From: Clostridiales bacterium
GTDB lineage: Bacteria > Bacillota > Clostridia > Oscillospirales > Acutalibacteraceae
NCBI GenBank assembly: GCA_019415945.1
Contig: DXYF01000031.1
Location: 1 to 64,000 of the forward strand
Length of the DNA stretch: 64,000 nt
Direction of reading: 5' to 3'
The translations under genes were made by a program, and so were the position numbers. Numbering within the stretch: position 1 is the first letter of the stretch; every line of letters starts with the position of its first letter. The notes under the pieces were generated by a model, which was not told the origin of the DNA, searched no databases, and worked only from the letters and a program-made list of their open reading frames with translations. This document shows positions 38,388 to 47,940 of the stretch, piece by piece.

Positions 38388-38699
38388 TTATATAAATTTT
38401 ACCGCAGTTCCATACGCCAAAATCTCAGCCGCCTGCTGCATAATTGAGGCGGTTGTATATCTTACATTTACAATGGCGTCCGCACCCATAGCCTGAGCCT
38501 GGGCAATCATACGCTGGGTAGCAAGATCTCTCGCTTTTGTCATCATCTCGGTGTAAGCCTTAAGCTCACCGCCTACCATGGTTTTAAAGCCCTGCCCGAT
38601 ATCGCTGAACATATTTTTTGACTGAATTGTGTTACCTGTTACAAGTCCCAATGTTGCACAGTTTCTTCCTGTGATTGTGTCTGTTGTTGCTAAAACCAT
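38388..38699 (-). CDS. UPF0145 (YbjQ-like) protein
   Basis: A 103-residue YbjQ/UPF0145 protein that forms pentameric rings in known structures; function unknown, sometimes called heavy-metal-binding. Diagnostic parts: ITGRNCATLGLVTGNTIQSKN, the helix LKAYTEMMTKARDLATQRMI and AQAMGADAIVNVRYTTASI. It lies 49 nt downstream of the RND exporter and may be co-transcribed, but the link is probably positional. Confidence 0.9.
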   Translation of the reverse strand: MVLATTDTITGRNCATLGLVTGNTIQSKNMFSDIGQGFKTMVGGELKAYTEMMTKARDLATQRMIAQAQAMGADAIVNVRYTTASIMQQAAEILAYGTAVKFI

Positions 38700-38748
38700 A
38701 AAAATTGCCTCCTAACAACTATGATTAACCATTTTACAATATAATTTA

Positions 38749-41700
38749 TTATTCGTCAATAGGTGACAGATCGCTTTCCTCTACAATTCTGGGATTCTTT
38801 TTGTTGAATGCGTCATAAATTGCCGGGATTATATAAAGCGTCATAAAGGTTGCATAGGTCAGTCCTCCGATACATACTATCGCAAGCGGCTGCATCATCT
38901 CTGCTCCTGTTCCTATTCCCAAAGCCATAACGGATAGTCCGAGAATAGTAGTAAGTGCTGTTATTAAAATCGGTCTCATTCTTGTTTTTCCTGCTTCTAC
39001 AATAGCCTCAACACGCTCTTTGCCCAAACTTCTCAGCTGATTAATGCGGTCGATAAGGACTATTCCGTTGTTAACTATGATTCCGCACAGCATAATAAAA
39101 CCGACAAGCGAAATAACGCTTACATCAAAGCCTGTGATAATAAGTGCAAGAAATCCTCCCGTAAATGCAAGGGGAATAGTGAACATAATTATAAACGGAG
39201 ATTTAAGGCTTTGAAACTGTGCAACCATTATAAGATATATAAGTACAATACCGAGCAAAAGCATCAGCATAAGCTGTGAAATAGAGTCCATTGTAGACTC
39301 ATTGCTGCCCGTAAATTCTATTGAACAACCGTTTGGCAGGTCATAATTATCAAATAAATCCTCCGCTTTATCTGAAACCTCGGTGAGCGTATGACCCTCT
39401 TTGACGGTACCGCTGATTATAAGATAGCGTTTTTGATCCTGCCGTGCAATAACATCAAGCGTTTCTGAATCTGAAATATCTGCCACCGAAGAGAGGGAGG
39501 TTGTTTTGCTGTTGCCCTCATTATCAGTATAGCTTAAATTAATTTCTCCTATTTTGTCAAATGATACCTTTTGTGCCTCGTCTTTGACTATTACCACATT
39601 AATATCGCTTCCGCCGTCGCTTGTAATTGTTGTAGATGTTTTTTCATCGGAAATTGCCGACGCTACCTGTTGGTAAACCTGTGCAACGGTAAGCCCCTTT
39701 TGGGCAGCCTTTTCCTTGTCAACGCTTACCTTTATCTCGGGTGAAGCAGCACCTATTCCGTTGTCTGCCGTTTCAATGCCGTCAATGCTTTCAAGCTGAC
39801 AAGCCATATCCTCGGCTGTTTCCTTTAACACATCAAGCTCATCGCCGTAGAGTGTGATTTGAACGCTTCCGTCACCGAGCAGTGTTGTCATAGAGCCTGA
39901 AGAGCCGCCGCTCACAACCACTTCTCCGTCAACTTTTTCAAGGTCGGTGCTGATACTTTTGCAGATTTCATTACTGTTTTTTGTGTATTCACTTTTGAGA
40001 ACGCCGTAGGCAGTTACAGAGCCGCTCTCTTCTCCCGATTCGGAAGCCGAAAGACCCATCAATGATGTTGTGCCGCCCGTCATTACTCCTATTGTTTCAA
40101 ACTGATCATATTCTCCGAGAACTTCGTTTACCTGTTCTGCGGCACTGATTGTTTCCTCCAAAGTGGCATTATCATCAAGACTGACCGTAATTTGCACCTC
40201 GTTACTGCTCATTTCGGGCATGAAGCTGAAACCTCTGGCAAGTGCACCGAATACGCTTCCAAACAGGAGTACAATTACGGCAAAAACAGAAATTACCTTA
40301 TGCCTTAACACAAAGCGAAGCGACTTTTCATAGCCTTTTATAACTTTGCTGTTTTTGGGGTCTTTTTGCGGCTTTATTTTGCGAAGCATTCTCTGCCCCA
40401 TGGCGGGTACAAGCGTCAGTGCGACAATCAGGCTTGCAACCAGCGAATATGCTATTGTAAGAGCCATATCAACAAATATCTGTCTTGTTATTCCCTCTAC
40501 AAAGACAATGGGCAAAAATACGCAGATTGTCGTAAGAGTTGAAGATGTGATAGCGGCGGCAACCTGCTTTGCTCCGTACAGCGATGCCCTTATTGCAGAA
40601 TAACCGAGTCCACGCAGACGATAGATATTTTCAATTACAACCACCGAGTTGTCGACAAGCATTCCGACGCCTATTGCAAGTCCAGACAGCGAGAGCATAT
40701 TGAGTGTTACATTGCTGAAATACATAAGCACCATTGCAAAAATAACGCTTATCGGTATGGAACAGGCTACTATCGCAGTCGGTTTGATGTCACGCAAAAA
40801 TACAAGCAGTATTATAATTGACAAAATCGCACCCATCAAAAGGTTTTGAAGCACGCTGTCTATTACAATCGCAATATAATCGCCCTGACTGTAGAGGGTT
40901 GTAAAGTTAAGTCCCTTAGTTTCGGAGCTTAAAGACTGAAGCGTTTCGTTAATGTTGTCGCAGACTGTTGAGGTAGCTATGTCGCTTTGCTTTGAAAAGC
41001 TTAAAACAACACCCTGATTGCCGTTGATTTTCGCATAAATATCGTCTGAGTTATCGCTCATAAATACATCGGCAACATCTTTTAGAGTTACCACGCCTAT
41101 TCCGTCTATCTTTGTGTCAAAAAGAGCAAGGTCTTTCAGATTTTCTTCGTTTTGCACCTTGTCGCCGACACGCACCATATATTTGTTGTTTTCGTCATCG
41201 GTAACATAGCCTGCGGGCATAGAAAAATTTTGTGCGGTCAAAATGTTTGACACGGTATCAAGCGTTAAGGTATTGCTCGCGTCAGCCTTGTCTTTCGCCT
41301 CATCTTTTTGACTTTTCAGGGTATCTATTGAAGTTTCAATTTCTGATTTTGCGGAAGTAAGCTGTGTTATTGCCGAATTAACCTCACTCTGTTTTGATGT
41401 GAGTGCCGTAAGTGCAGAGGACATCTTAAAATCAGAGCTTGACTGTTGTTTTGAAATTGTTGCAAGTGCGGCGTCAACCGTCACGGATTTGTCATCAAGT
41501 CCGCTTATTGCATCGTCAAGCTGTGATATTCCGCTGTTAATCAAAGAAATTTTATCACTGATTTGATTTAAAAAAGAATCAAGGTTTGCCGTGTCCGTCC
41601 CAAACTGATTAAGAGTAACGCCAAGCTGTTCAATGGAGTTGTCAACGGACAAAAGGGAGTTGTCGGCTGTTTTAAGAGCAGATGGCAGGTCTTCCTTTGT

Positions 41701-42786
41701 AATGCTGTACGACTGCAATTTTTTATCAATTTCATCAAGCTGAGATTTAAGCTGTTTGTATTCGTCGCTGTCGGGTTGAAGTCCCTCTATCTTATTTTGA
41801 ATTTCATCATAGTCATTTTTTATTGGGGTAATGTAATCTATGAGGTCTTGTAATTCATCTCTTTGGGGTATCAGCTTATCATATGATGACTTAATCGACA
41901 GAAGTGCTTTATAGGCGGTTTCAAGCGTTTGTTTTGTTTGCGTAAGTGCGGCTTTTTGGTCAAGCAGCTGCATTTTTGCCGATAAAAGCTGTGTCTTTCC
42001 GCTTTCGGTCTCTTTTTGAGCTTTTTCAAGCTGTGCGGCAACGGCGTCCTGCTGGGCGTTGATTTGCTCAATCGAATCAGTTATCGTTTGTTTGCCGCTT
42101 TCCGCTTGACTAATATTATCATCAATTTCCTTTTTTGCCTCATCGAGTTTTTCTTCTGCGTCTGCAAACTGTTCATCAAGTGCCAGGGAGATTTTCTCGT
42201 TTAACTCATCAATTTTCTCTTGAGAAATAACAACCTGTTCCTCTTCTGTTACGATTCCCTTGTCGGAAACGGAGGCTACTCCGTCAATCCCCTCAAGCTT
42301 GTTTAAAAGCTCGCTGCTGACATATTCAGAAAGTTCGGTTCTTTCTTTACCGTCATATTCGGCAGCAACCATTGCTACAGGCAGCATATTGGGATTTATC
42401 TTGATTAGATAGGGAGTGCCGACTCCCTCAGGCCAAGCGTCTGAAACGGTGTCAAGACTTGACCGCATATCAACCGTTGCGGTATCCATATTTGTGCCGT
42501 CCTCAAACTCTATCATAAGCATCGAGTAGTTTTCGGCAGAGTTTGATGTGATTTTCTTTACACCGTCAATAGTGTACATCGACTGTTCAAGAGGCTTAGT
42601 TACCGTTGATTCAACAGTTTCGGGTGTTTGACCGCCGTAGCTTGTCATAATCATTGCATACGGAAAATCCATGTTCGGCAAAAGGTCGGGGGTCATTTTA
42701 AAATACGACACAATACCTAAAACCAGAACAATTATAACGCATACGAAAACGGTCATCGGTTTTTTTACACTGAATTTTGATAGCAT
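38749..42786 (-). CDS. RND family exporter with large coiled-coil insertion
   Basis: A 1345-residue RND (HAE1/SwrC-like) efflux transporter, about 300 residues longer than usual. The N-terminus (VKKPMTVFVCVIIVLVLGIVSYF, TPDLLPNMDFPYAMI) and helix-4 region (GMLVDNSVVVIENIYRLR with the DN proton-relay residues) are typical. Residues about 190-507, between EEEQVVISQEKID and LTLDTVSNILTAQNFSMPAG in the porter domain, are a long coiled coil rich in Gln, Ser, Lys and Asp. In a Gram-positive cell this would lie outside the membrane. It follows a TetR gene by 76 nt. Substrate unknown. Confidence 0.93.
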   Translation of the reverse strand: MLSKFSVKKPMTVFVCVIIVLVLGIVSYFKMTPDLLPNMDFPYAMIMTSYGGQTPETVESTVTKPLEQSMYTIDGVKKITSNSAENYSMLMIEFEDGTNMDTATVDMRSSLDTVSDAWPEGVGTPYLIKINPNMLPVAMVAAEYDGKERTELSEYVSSELLNKLEGIDGVASVSDKGIVTEEEQVVISQEKIDELNEKISLALDEQFADAEEKLDEAKKEIDDNISQAESGKQTITDSIEQINAQQDAVAAQLEKAQKETESGKTQLLSAKMQLLDQKAALTQTKQTLETAYKALLSIKSSYDKLIPQRDELQDLIDYITPIKNDYDEIQNKIEGLQPDSDEYKQLKSQLDEIDKKLQSYSITKEDLPSALKTADNSLLSVDNSIEQLGVTLNQFGTDTANLDSFLNQISDKISLINSGISQLDDAISGLDDKSVTVDAALATISKQQSSSDFKMSSALTALTSKQSEVNSAITQLTSAKSEIETSIDTLKSQKDEAKDKADASNTLTLDTVSNILTAQNFSMPAGYVTDDENNKYMVRVGDKVQNEENLKDLALFDTKIDGIGVVTLKDVADVFMSDNSDDIYAKINGNQGVVLSFSKQSDIATSTVCDNINETLQSLSSETKGLNFTTLYSQGDYIAIVIDSVLQNLLMGAILSIIILLVFLRDIKPTAIVACSIPISVIFAMVLMYFSNVTLNMLSLSGLAIGVGMLVDNSVVVIENIYRLRGLGYSAIRASLYGAKQVAAAITSSTLTTICVFLPIVFVEGITRQIFVDMALTIAYSLVASLIVALTLVPAMGQRMLRKIKPQKDPKNSKVIKGYEKSLRFVLRHKVISVFAVIVLLFGSVFGALARGFSFMPEMSSNEVQITVSLDDNATLEETISAAEQVNEVLGEYDQFETIGVMTGGTTSLMGLSASESGEESGSVTAYGVLKSEYTKNSNEICKSISTDLEKVDGEVVVSGGSSGSMTTLLGDGSVQITLYGDELDVLKETAEDMACQLESIDGIETADNGIGAASPEIKVSVDKEKAAQKGLTVAQVYQQVASAISDEKTSTTITSDGGSDINVVIVKDEAQKVSFDKIGEINLSYTDNEGNSKTTSLSSVADISDSETLDVIARQDQKRYLIISGTVKEGHTLTEVSDKAEDLFDNYDLPNGCSIEFTGSNESTMDSISQLMLMLLLGIVLIYLIMVAQFQSLKSPFIIMFTIPLAFTGGFLALIITGFDVSVISLVGFIMLCGIIVNNGIVLIDRINQLRSLGKERVEAIVEAGKTRMRPILITALTTILGLSVMALGIGTGAEMMQPLAIVCIGGLTYATFMTLYIIPAIYDAFNKKNPRIVEESDLSPIDE

Positions 42787-42862
42787 TAGTTGTTACTCCT
42801 AAAATTAAAATAAAATATTAATTATTAAATTTACTGTTTTACTCTTACTGATTTAAGCCGAA

Positions 42863-43474
42863 TTACAGAATTGCACCGAATTTTATGATTTCAAGTTTAC
42901 GCAAATAGGAGTTTTTTTCATCTTCAATTTCTGTTCCGATAACAAATACATTAAACAAAGCATTTTTCAGCTCCTGCGTTAATATTTGGGCGAGAAGCTT
43001 TACATCGTCATCGTTTTTGTATCTTAAATATTCCTTGTTAAATTTATTGCAAAAAGTATGCAGGGATTCAAGTCCGTCAAATCTGTACAGCATATATTCG
43101 GAAATAAGGTCGTCATTTGCCCTAAGATTTTTCAATAAATTTTTAAGAATAAGTTTTTTATGATTATCCCTTGTAAAATTTGTGATTATGTCAAAGAGCT
43201 TTTCATATGTATCAAAAATATCGTTGTCACAAGATTTTTGAGTTTTATTTAATTTGTCAAACGATTGTTCCACAAACTTTTTTGCAAGTACCTCGACAAG
43301 ATCAACTTTATCATCAAAATACTGATAAAAGCTGCCTCTTGAAATATTTGCCGCCTTTATTATGCGGTTTATATTGACTTTTCCTGTTTCAGAACTTGAA
43401 AATTCAGACATAACGGCGTCGATGATACGCTGCTTTTTTTCTTGGGGAAGATTATAAAAAGTCTTTTTAATCAT
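42863..43474 (-). CDS. TetR family transcriptional regulator
   Basis: A 203-residue TetR protein: N-terminal HTH with QEKKQRIIDAVMSEFSSSETGKVNINRIIKAANISRGSFYQYFDDK, then a variable helical ligand domain. It is upstream of, and probably co-transcribed with, the RND exporter, so it is the likely local repressor, induced by a pump substrate. Its own promoter contains an 18-bp perfect palindrome between consensus -35 and -10 boxes. GAGG lies 8 nt before the ATG. Confidence 0.93.
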   Translation of the reverse strand: MIKKTFYNLPQEKKQRIIDAVMSEFSSSETGKVNINRIIKAANISRGSFYQYFDDKVDLVEVLAKKFVEQSFDKLNKTQKSCDNDIFDTYEKLFDIITNFTRDNHKKLILKNLLKNLRANDDLISEYMLYRFDGLESLHTFCNKFNKEYLRYKNDDDVKLLAQILTQELKNALFNVFVIGTEIEDEKNSYLRKLEIIKFGAIL

Positions 43475-43525
43475 AATAAAAACCTCATTTAGTATGACAA
43501 TTTATAATTATAGACTGACTTCCTA

Positions 43526-43554
43526 ATTATAATTAAATTGGAATTTAATGTCAA
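43526..43554 (-). promoter_or_regulatory. Consensus promoter and operator of tetR-RND operon
   Basis: Minus strand: TTGACA (43549-43554), 17-nt spacer, TATAAT (43526-43531), a perfect consensus. The spacer holds the palindrome ATTAAATTCCAATTTAAT (43532-43549), ideal for a TetR dimer. A second inverted repeat TTATAATTA/TAATTATAA (43502-43532) overlaps the -10 and start site. Confidence 0.8.
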
Positions 43555-43581
43555 TGCATTTACGGTTTATACAGTATAATA

Positions 43582-43653
43582 AAACGAGACGGATAAAGAT
43601 ATGCGTCCTAAAGTCTAATACCGTTTCGGTACATATCGAAAACCGTCCCGTTT
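43582..43653 (-). terminator. Long terminator hairpin after the O-antigen-ligase-like gene
   Basis: Outer stem AAACG-GACGG/CCGTC-CGTTT (43582-43592 with 43643-43653, one mismatch) encloses an inner hairpin TACCG-TTT-CGGTA. In the minus direction it ends in CGTTTTATTATA, just before the tetR promoter. Confidence 0.75.
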
Positions 43654-43657
43654 AAAG

Positions 43658-45265
43658 TCAAATTAAATCGGAATTTTCCGCATTTTTTCTTGATACTGTT
43701 TCGGTCAGTGCGATAAACAGTATGAAAAGCGGAGTAGTAATAGGCTGTGCTATATTAACGACAGACTGTACTGCATAGCATATTACAGCAGAGGCACAAA
43801 CAATAGAGAGGGGATTGCAAAACGATTTTTTTACGGCTCTTGCTATTGTACCGGCAATAACACAAATATAAGAAGCAAGTCCCGTTACGCCTATTGTTAT
43901 TAAGTAATTTATATACTCATTGTGAGCCGCGTTGGTGGAGGAATCTCCGTAGCTGCGAAGCTCCGAAAAGAACGGTGCAAACGCATAGAAAAATGTATCG
44001 GGTCCCGTTCCGAAAAGCTTTTGAAGAGGATTGAAATTTTTGAAAATATCAAATGATTTTATCCACATAAATCCCCTGTGCGTACCCCATTTTTCGTTAA
44101 ATCTAAGTATAGTTTCAAGACCGCCGAGATCCGTTGTTGTGTCAAAAACACTAAAGTATATCACAACTGATATGATTGCAATTGCGGCAAGGACAAATAT
44201 TGTGCCCAGTGTGACGGGAACCGCTTTTGAAAGCGTGAGGTTCGGCTTTTTATGGTCAATTAAATAAAGAATACCGGTGATAACTGCCGCAAATATCGCA
44301 AAGAGATAACCGATGTCGGATTCTACAAAAATCTTCTGAAATTCATCAAGTCCCTTTGTTTTAAAATCAAACACTAAAGTCAGTATTGATGAGAAGAAAT
44401 ACAAAATTTTTGCCGATACAAGCATTACGGTAAGGCACAGAAAATATCTTTTTAATCTGAAGATTTTTCTCGAATACCATACAAGCATTACTGCAAAAAT
44501 AACACCCATGCCAAGAATACCCGAATCGCTGTCGGCAGTCATTAAAGCCATAAATCCAAGTCCAGAGGACGCAAGATAAATTATTCTGAATATATGTTTT
44601 TTCGAGTGAACCGACATAGTTACGGTTACGGGCAGCATTACGCATATAAAGCTTGACAACAGGTTTTTGTTGCCTATAGTAGATGTGAAATTCTCGATAT
44701 CCGATGACGAAAGCTGAGTGTACATTCCGAGTGGATCTATGTAGTGGAAATTAAGTACGGAAAGCAGATAAACAACGGCTGAACCTGCCGCAAGTGCTAC
44801 AAAAACATACTCCATATAGTAATAACAGCGTGTTATTACAAAATAAATCCCCACATAAAATATCATTAAAACAAGACCGTTATTTCTGCCGTTCGGGGCA
44901 CCGAACAGGGCGTCGCTTGTATGGTTTGAGAGCATGGCGGATATGATGCACACCGCAAGAAAAGCAAGAACAGCGTAATCGGTAAAAGACATTTTGCCGA
45001 AAAGACTTTTAAAAATTGTATCTTTTGAAGTTGATTTATTGTTTTGCGAGTAGTACGAATAAACCATGATTGCCGATACGGCTATGATTATAACGCCGGT
45101 AAGAGCTATGAAAAAATAAAATTTATCACGGCGAATATGAAAATATGCATTTGTGGCAAACAATGGAAAAGCCGTAAACATCAGCAGTAAATAGTAATTG
45201 ACAAGAGCATTGTCTGTGTTGTAGCTTCTTTGAAGCTTTTTGCTGTTTTGCAAATTTTTGCTCAT
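43658..45265 (-). CDS. O-antigen ligase / Wzy-like membrane protein
   Basis: A 535-residue polytopic membrane protein with about 12 helices. Near residue 415-470 it has a large extracellular loop with GTGPDTFFYAFAPFFSELRSYG and then AAHNEYINYLITIGVTGLASY; the histidine in HNEYIN fits the catalytic-loop His of WaaL/PglL/Wzy glycan ligases and polymerases. A role in joining or extending a surface glycan is plausible, but no glycosyltransferase genes are nearby. The ATG has AAGGAG somewhat far upstream (14 nt). Confidence 0.82.
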   Translation of the reverse strand: MSKNLQNSKKLQRSYNTDNALVNYYLLLMFTAFPLFATNAYFHIRRDKFYFFIALTGVIIIAVSAIMVYSYYSQNNKSTSKDTIFKSLFGKMSFTDYAVLAFLAVCIISAMLSNHTSDALFGAPNGRNNGLVLMIFYVGIYFVITRCYYYMEYVFVALAAGSAVVYLLSVLNFHYIDPLGMYTQLSSSDIENFTSTIGNKNLLSSFICVMLPVTVTMSVHSKKHIFRIIYLASSGLGFMALMTADSDSGILGMGVIFAVMLVWYSRKIFRLKRYFLCLTVMLVSAKILYFFSSILTLVFDFKTKGLDEFQKIFVESDIGYLFAIFAAVITGILYLIDHKKPNLTLSKAVPVTLGTIFVLAAIAIISVVIYFSVFDTTTDLGGLETILRFNEKWGTHRGFMWIKSFDIFKNFNPLQKLFGTGPDTFFYAFAPFFSELRSYGDSSTNAAHNEYINYLITIGVTGLASYICVIAGTIARAVKKSFCNPLSIVCASAVICYAVQSVVNIAQPITTPLFILFIALTETVSRKNAENSDLI

Positions 45266-45414
45266 TTGGTTTCTTGCATCTCCTTGCGTCCGTCCGATAT
45301 TTTGCCAAGACTAAATATATGACGGAAAATATATTTTATAATACGATTAAAAGTATTTTTCAAATTATCATTTTATACTTTAAGATAACATGTGTCAATT
45401 AAAATAAAGCAAAA

Positions 45415-45445
45415 TTCGGCTCAAGGCTTTTTGCTTTGAGCCGAA
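45415..45445 (-). terminator. Terminator of amino-acid ABC operon
   Basis: A 13-bp stem with one G-T pair (45415-45427 with 45433-45445, loop TTTTT); minus-strand continuation is TTTTGCTTTATTTT. Confidence 0.88.
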
Positions 45446-45448
45446 AAA

Positions 45449-46258
45449 TTATTTTGCATATTGATTAAACCTTGATAAAAACGCCTGCGTTCTGGGATTT
45501 TGAGGATTTCCTATAACCTGTTCCGGAGTGCCCTCCTCAGCAATAACGCCGTCTGCCATAAAAATGATTTTGTCTGCAACATCTCTTGCAAATTCTATCT
45601 CATGAGTAACGACAATCATCGTGCTGTCGGAGGATTTAAGACCCTTTATTACATTAAGAACCTCTCCCGTAAGCTCAGGGTCGAGGGCCGATGTGGGTTC
45701 GTCAAAGCACAGTACATCAGGATTGAGTGCAAGAGCTCTGGCTATAGCAACACGCTGCTGCTGTCCGCCGCTTAAGTTACAGGGATAAGAATCCTTTTTC
45801 TCGGATAATCCGACTTTCTCAAGAAGCTTTTGTGCATTTGCATTGATAATCTCAACAGCTTCTTTGTAGTTTTTAACTCCGCAGAAATCCCCCTTGTTTT
45901 TAATCTGTTCTTTTGCAAGTAGTTTCGGAGCAAGGGTGATGTTTTCGATTACCTTATACTGCGGAAACAGGTTAAACGACTGAAACACAAGACCGAAATG
46001 CAGTCTGTTTTTTCTGATTTCCGCGTCGGTTGCTTTTGACTTTATGCCGCATTCAAGCAGAACGCTGTCGTTTACCGTGATTCTTCCGAATTGAGGTGTT
46101 TCAAGAAAATTAAGACATCTCAAAAGCGTAGTTTTGCCCGATCCCGAAGAACCTATAATTGCCAAAACCTCGCCTTTTTCAAGAGAAAAGCTGATGTCTT
46201 TGAGCACCTGTGTTTTCCCAAAGCTTTTTTTGATGTTTTCTACCTTTAACAATGACAT
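45449..46258 (-). CDS. Polar amino-acid ABC transporter ATP-binding protein
   Basis: A 269-residue GlnQ/ArtP-type ATPase: Walker [17 protein letters not shown]-loop [18 protein letters not shown], signature [15 protein letters not shown], Walker [18 protein letters not shown]-loop VTHEIEFA. It contains a short insert (about 103-122, ending [13 protein letters not shown]) seen in several clostridial members. Last gene of the binding protein-permease-ATPase operon. One ATPase serves a permease homodimer. Confidence 0.95.
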   Translation of the reverse strand: MSLLKVENIKKSFGKTQVLKDISFSLEKGEVLAIIGSSGSGKTTLLRCLNFLETPQFGRITVNDSVLLECGIKSKATDAEIRKNRLHFGLVFQSFNLFPQYKVIENITLAPKLLAKEQIKNKGDFCGVKNYKEAVEIINANAQKLLEKVGLSEKKDSYPCNLSGGQQQRVAIARALALNPDVLCFDEPTSALDPELTGEVLNVIKGLKSSDSTMIVVTHEIEFARDVADKIIFMADGVIAEEGTPEQVIGNPQNPRTQAFLSRFNQYAK

Positions 46259-46270
46259 AGCTACGCCTCC

Positions 46271-46921
46271 TTAACCCTTGTAATAATCGAGCTTTTTCTC
46301 GATAAATGAGAACAGAAGCGTGAGGATTCCGCAAAATGCGAGGAAGAATACAGCCGAATAGAACAGCGGCCAAATAAGACCTTCCATAGAAAAATCCTTT
46401 GCGTTCATCAAAATTTCGGGAATTGCAATAACACTTGCAAGCGATGTATCTTTTACAAGCGTTATAATTTCGTTGCCGATAGGTGCGGTAATTCTCTTGA
46501 TAACCTGCATAAGCACAACCTTGAAGAAAATTTGTGTTTTCTTCATTCCCAGAACCTGTCCTGCTTCGTACTGACCTCTCGGGATAGCTTCGATTCCTCC
46601 GCGGTAAATCTCCGAGAAATATGCCGCATAATTAATTACAAAAGCTATGAGTGCCGCCTGCATTCTCGGAAAGCTGAAGCTTCCGTTTGACGCAAGAGGA
46701 GGAATATAAAACACCACAAACAGCTGTAGCATCAGCGGTGTTCCTCTTATAATCCACACAGAGGTTTTTGTAAGCCATTTAAGCGGCTTAAACTTTGTCA
46801 TTGAGCCCATTGATATTACAAGACCGAGGGGAAGTGCAAGCAGAAGCGTAATTGCAAATATAAAGCAGTTCTCGCCAAATCCCTTAAAGAGCTGTTGAGT
46901 AACATTTATAAACTCGTCCAT
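46271..46921 (-). CDS. Polar amino-acid ABC transporter permease
   Basis: A 216-residue HisM/GlnP-type permease with about five helices. Family motifs: WIIRGTPLMLQLFVVFY, AAYFSEIYRGGIEAIPRGQYEAGQVLGM (the EAA loop) and GNEIITLVKDTSLAS. It likely forms a homodimer, since only one permease gene is present. It ends 12 nt before the ATPase gene. Confidence 0.95.
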   Translation of the reverse strand: MDEFINVTQQLFKGFGENCFIFAITLLLALPLGLVISMGSMTKFKPLKWLTKTSVWIIRGTPLMLQLFVVFYIPPLASNGSFSFPRMQAALIAFVINYAAYFSEIYRGGIEAIPRGQYEAGQVLGMKKTQIFFKVVLMQVIKRITAPIGNEIITLVKDTSLASVIAIPEILMNAKDFSMEGLIWPLFYSAVFFLAFCGILTLLFSFIEKKLDYYKG

Positions 46922-46948
46922 TATCTCAAATCCGTTTCGTTTTTGCTG

Positions 46949-47755
46949 TTATTTTGCTTTTACAAGAAGAAGGTCTGTCAGATTATATTTATCGGCAATT
47001 TCCTCAAGTTTGCCGTCATCTGCAACAGCCTGTATTGCTTCGTTAATCTTGTTTAAGGTTTCCGTATCGCTCTTTCTTACGGCAATACCGTACTCTTCTT
47101 TTGCAAAATCCTGACCTTCAACCACCTTGAGGTCTGCGTAATCCGTCCCGTCTGAAATTGTGCCGATTGACATTACATAGTCGATAATCGCAATATCGGC
47201 AGTGCCCGACTTAACCTCAAGCAAAGCCTTTGCCTGTGAATCTACCGAAACATACTTTGCGTCCTTAAAAAATTCATTGGTCTGAGCTACCTCTTCACCG
47301 GCAGACTTCTTTTCGGCAACAACAGTCGCACCGTTAACAGCGTCGGCAGTAGTATATTTATCGGCGTTTTCAGCCTTTGTTACCATAACCTGCTTGTTTT
47401 CCATATACGGTGTGGAAATTCCCATGTTTTCCTGTCTTTCTTCCGTGATTGTGAGTCCGTTCCAAATGCAGTCAATGGTTTTTGCATTAAGCTCAACTTC
47501 CTTTGAATCCCAGTCGATTTTCTGGAAAGTAGCCTTAACACCGAGCTTTTCGCAGACGCTCTGTGCAAACTCCGTTTCAAATCCTGTAAGCTCGCCGCTG
47601 TCGTCCTTGTAGTTCATCGGTTCAAAATATGTAATACCGATAACCAGCTCGCCTTTGTTTTCGATGTAGTCCCAGTCGCTTGCCTCTGTGCCGCAGCCAG
47701 CAAGAGATGCAGCAGCCATGGCTACAGTGAGAAATGCAGCTAATAGTTTTTTCAT
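46949..47755 (-). CDS. Amino-acid ABC transporter substrate-binding lipoprotein
   Basis: A 268-residue SBP family 3 protein. The signal peptide ends AASLAGC with the lipidated cysteine near residue 21. The mature part has GELVIGITYFEPMNYKDDSGELTGFETEFAQSVCEKLG and IDCIWNGLTITEERQ, the classic pattern of GlnH/FliY-like receptors, where the aspartate and arginine clamps hold the amino-acid alpha groups. First gene of its operon. Specific ligand not predictable. Confidence 0.95.
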   Translation of the reverse strand: MKKLLAAFLTVAMAAASLAGCGTEASDWDYIENKGELVIGITYFEPMNYKDDSGELTGFETEFAQSVCEKLGVKATFQKIDWDSKEVELNAKTIDCIWNGLTITEERQENMGISTPYMENKQVMVTKAENADKYTTADAVNGATVVAEKKSAGEEVAQTNEFFKDAKYVSVDSQAKALLEVKSGTADIAIIDYVMSIGTISDGTDYADLKVVEGQDFAKEEYGIAVRKSDTETLNKINEAIQAVADDGKLEEIADKYNLTDLLLVKAK

Positions 47756-47789
47756 AAATAATCCCCCGAATTTTTAATATGATAGATAC

Positions 47790-47798
47790 ATTATAACA
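47790..47798 (-). promoter_or_regulatory. Extended -10 promoter of amino-acid ABC operon
   Basis: Minus strand TGT-TATAAT (extended -10, 47790-47798) with only a weak -35 (TTACTT) 17 nt further upstream. Start site roughly 30 nt before the binding-protein gene. Confidence 0.55.
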
Positions 47799-47870
47799 TT
47801 AACATATTACCAAAGTAAAGTGTAATTTTTATATAAAAATCACTTATTGCGAAAAATATTTTGATTTTTA

Positions 47871-47900
47871 TTGCTTTATATTACAGCCGTATGCTAAAAT
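47871..47900 (+). promoter_or_regulatory. Putative promoter of alkaline phosphatase gene
   Basis: TTGCTT (47871-47876), 18-nt spacer, TAAAAT (47895-47900), with TGC just before the -10 (extended -10). No PhoP-type box repeats were evident. Confidence 0.5.
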
Positions 47901-47940
47901 TAAGACAAATATTATTACATCTAAGGGAGAGAGTGATTAT

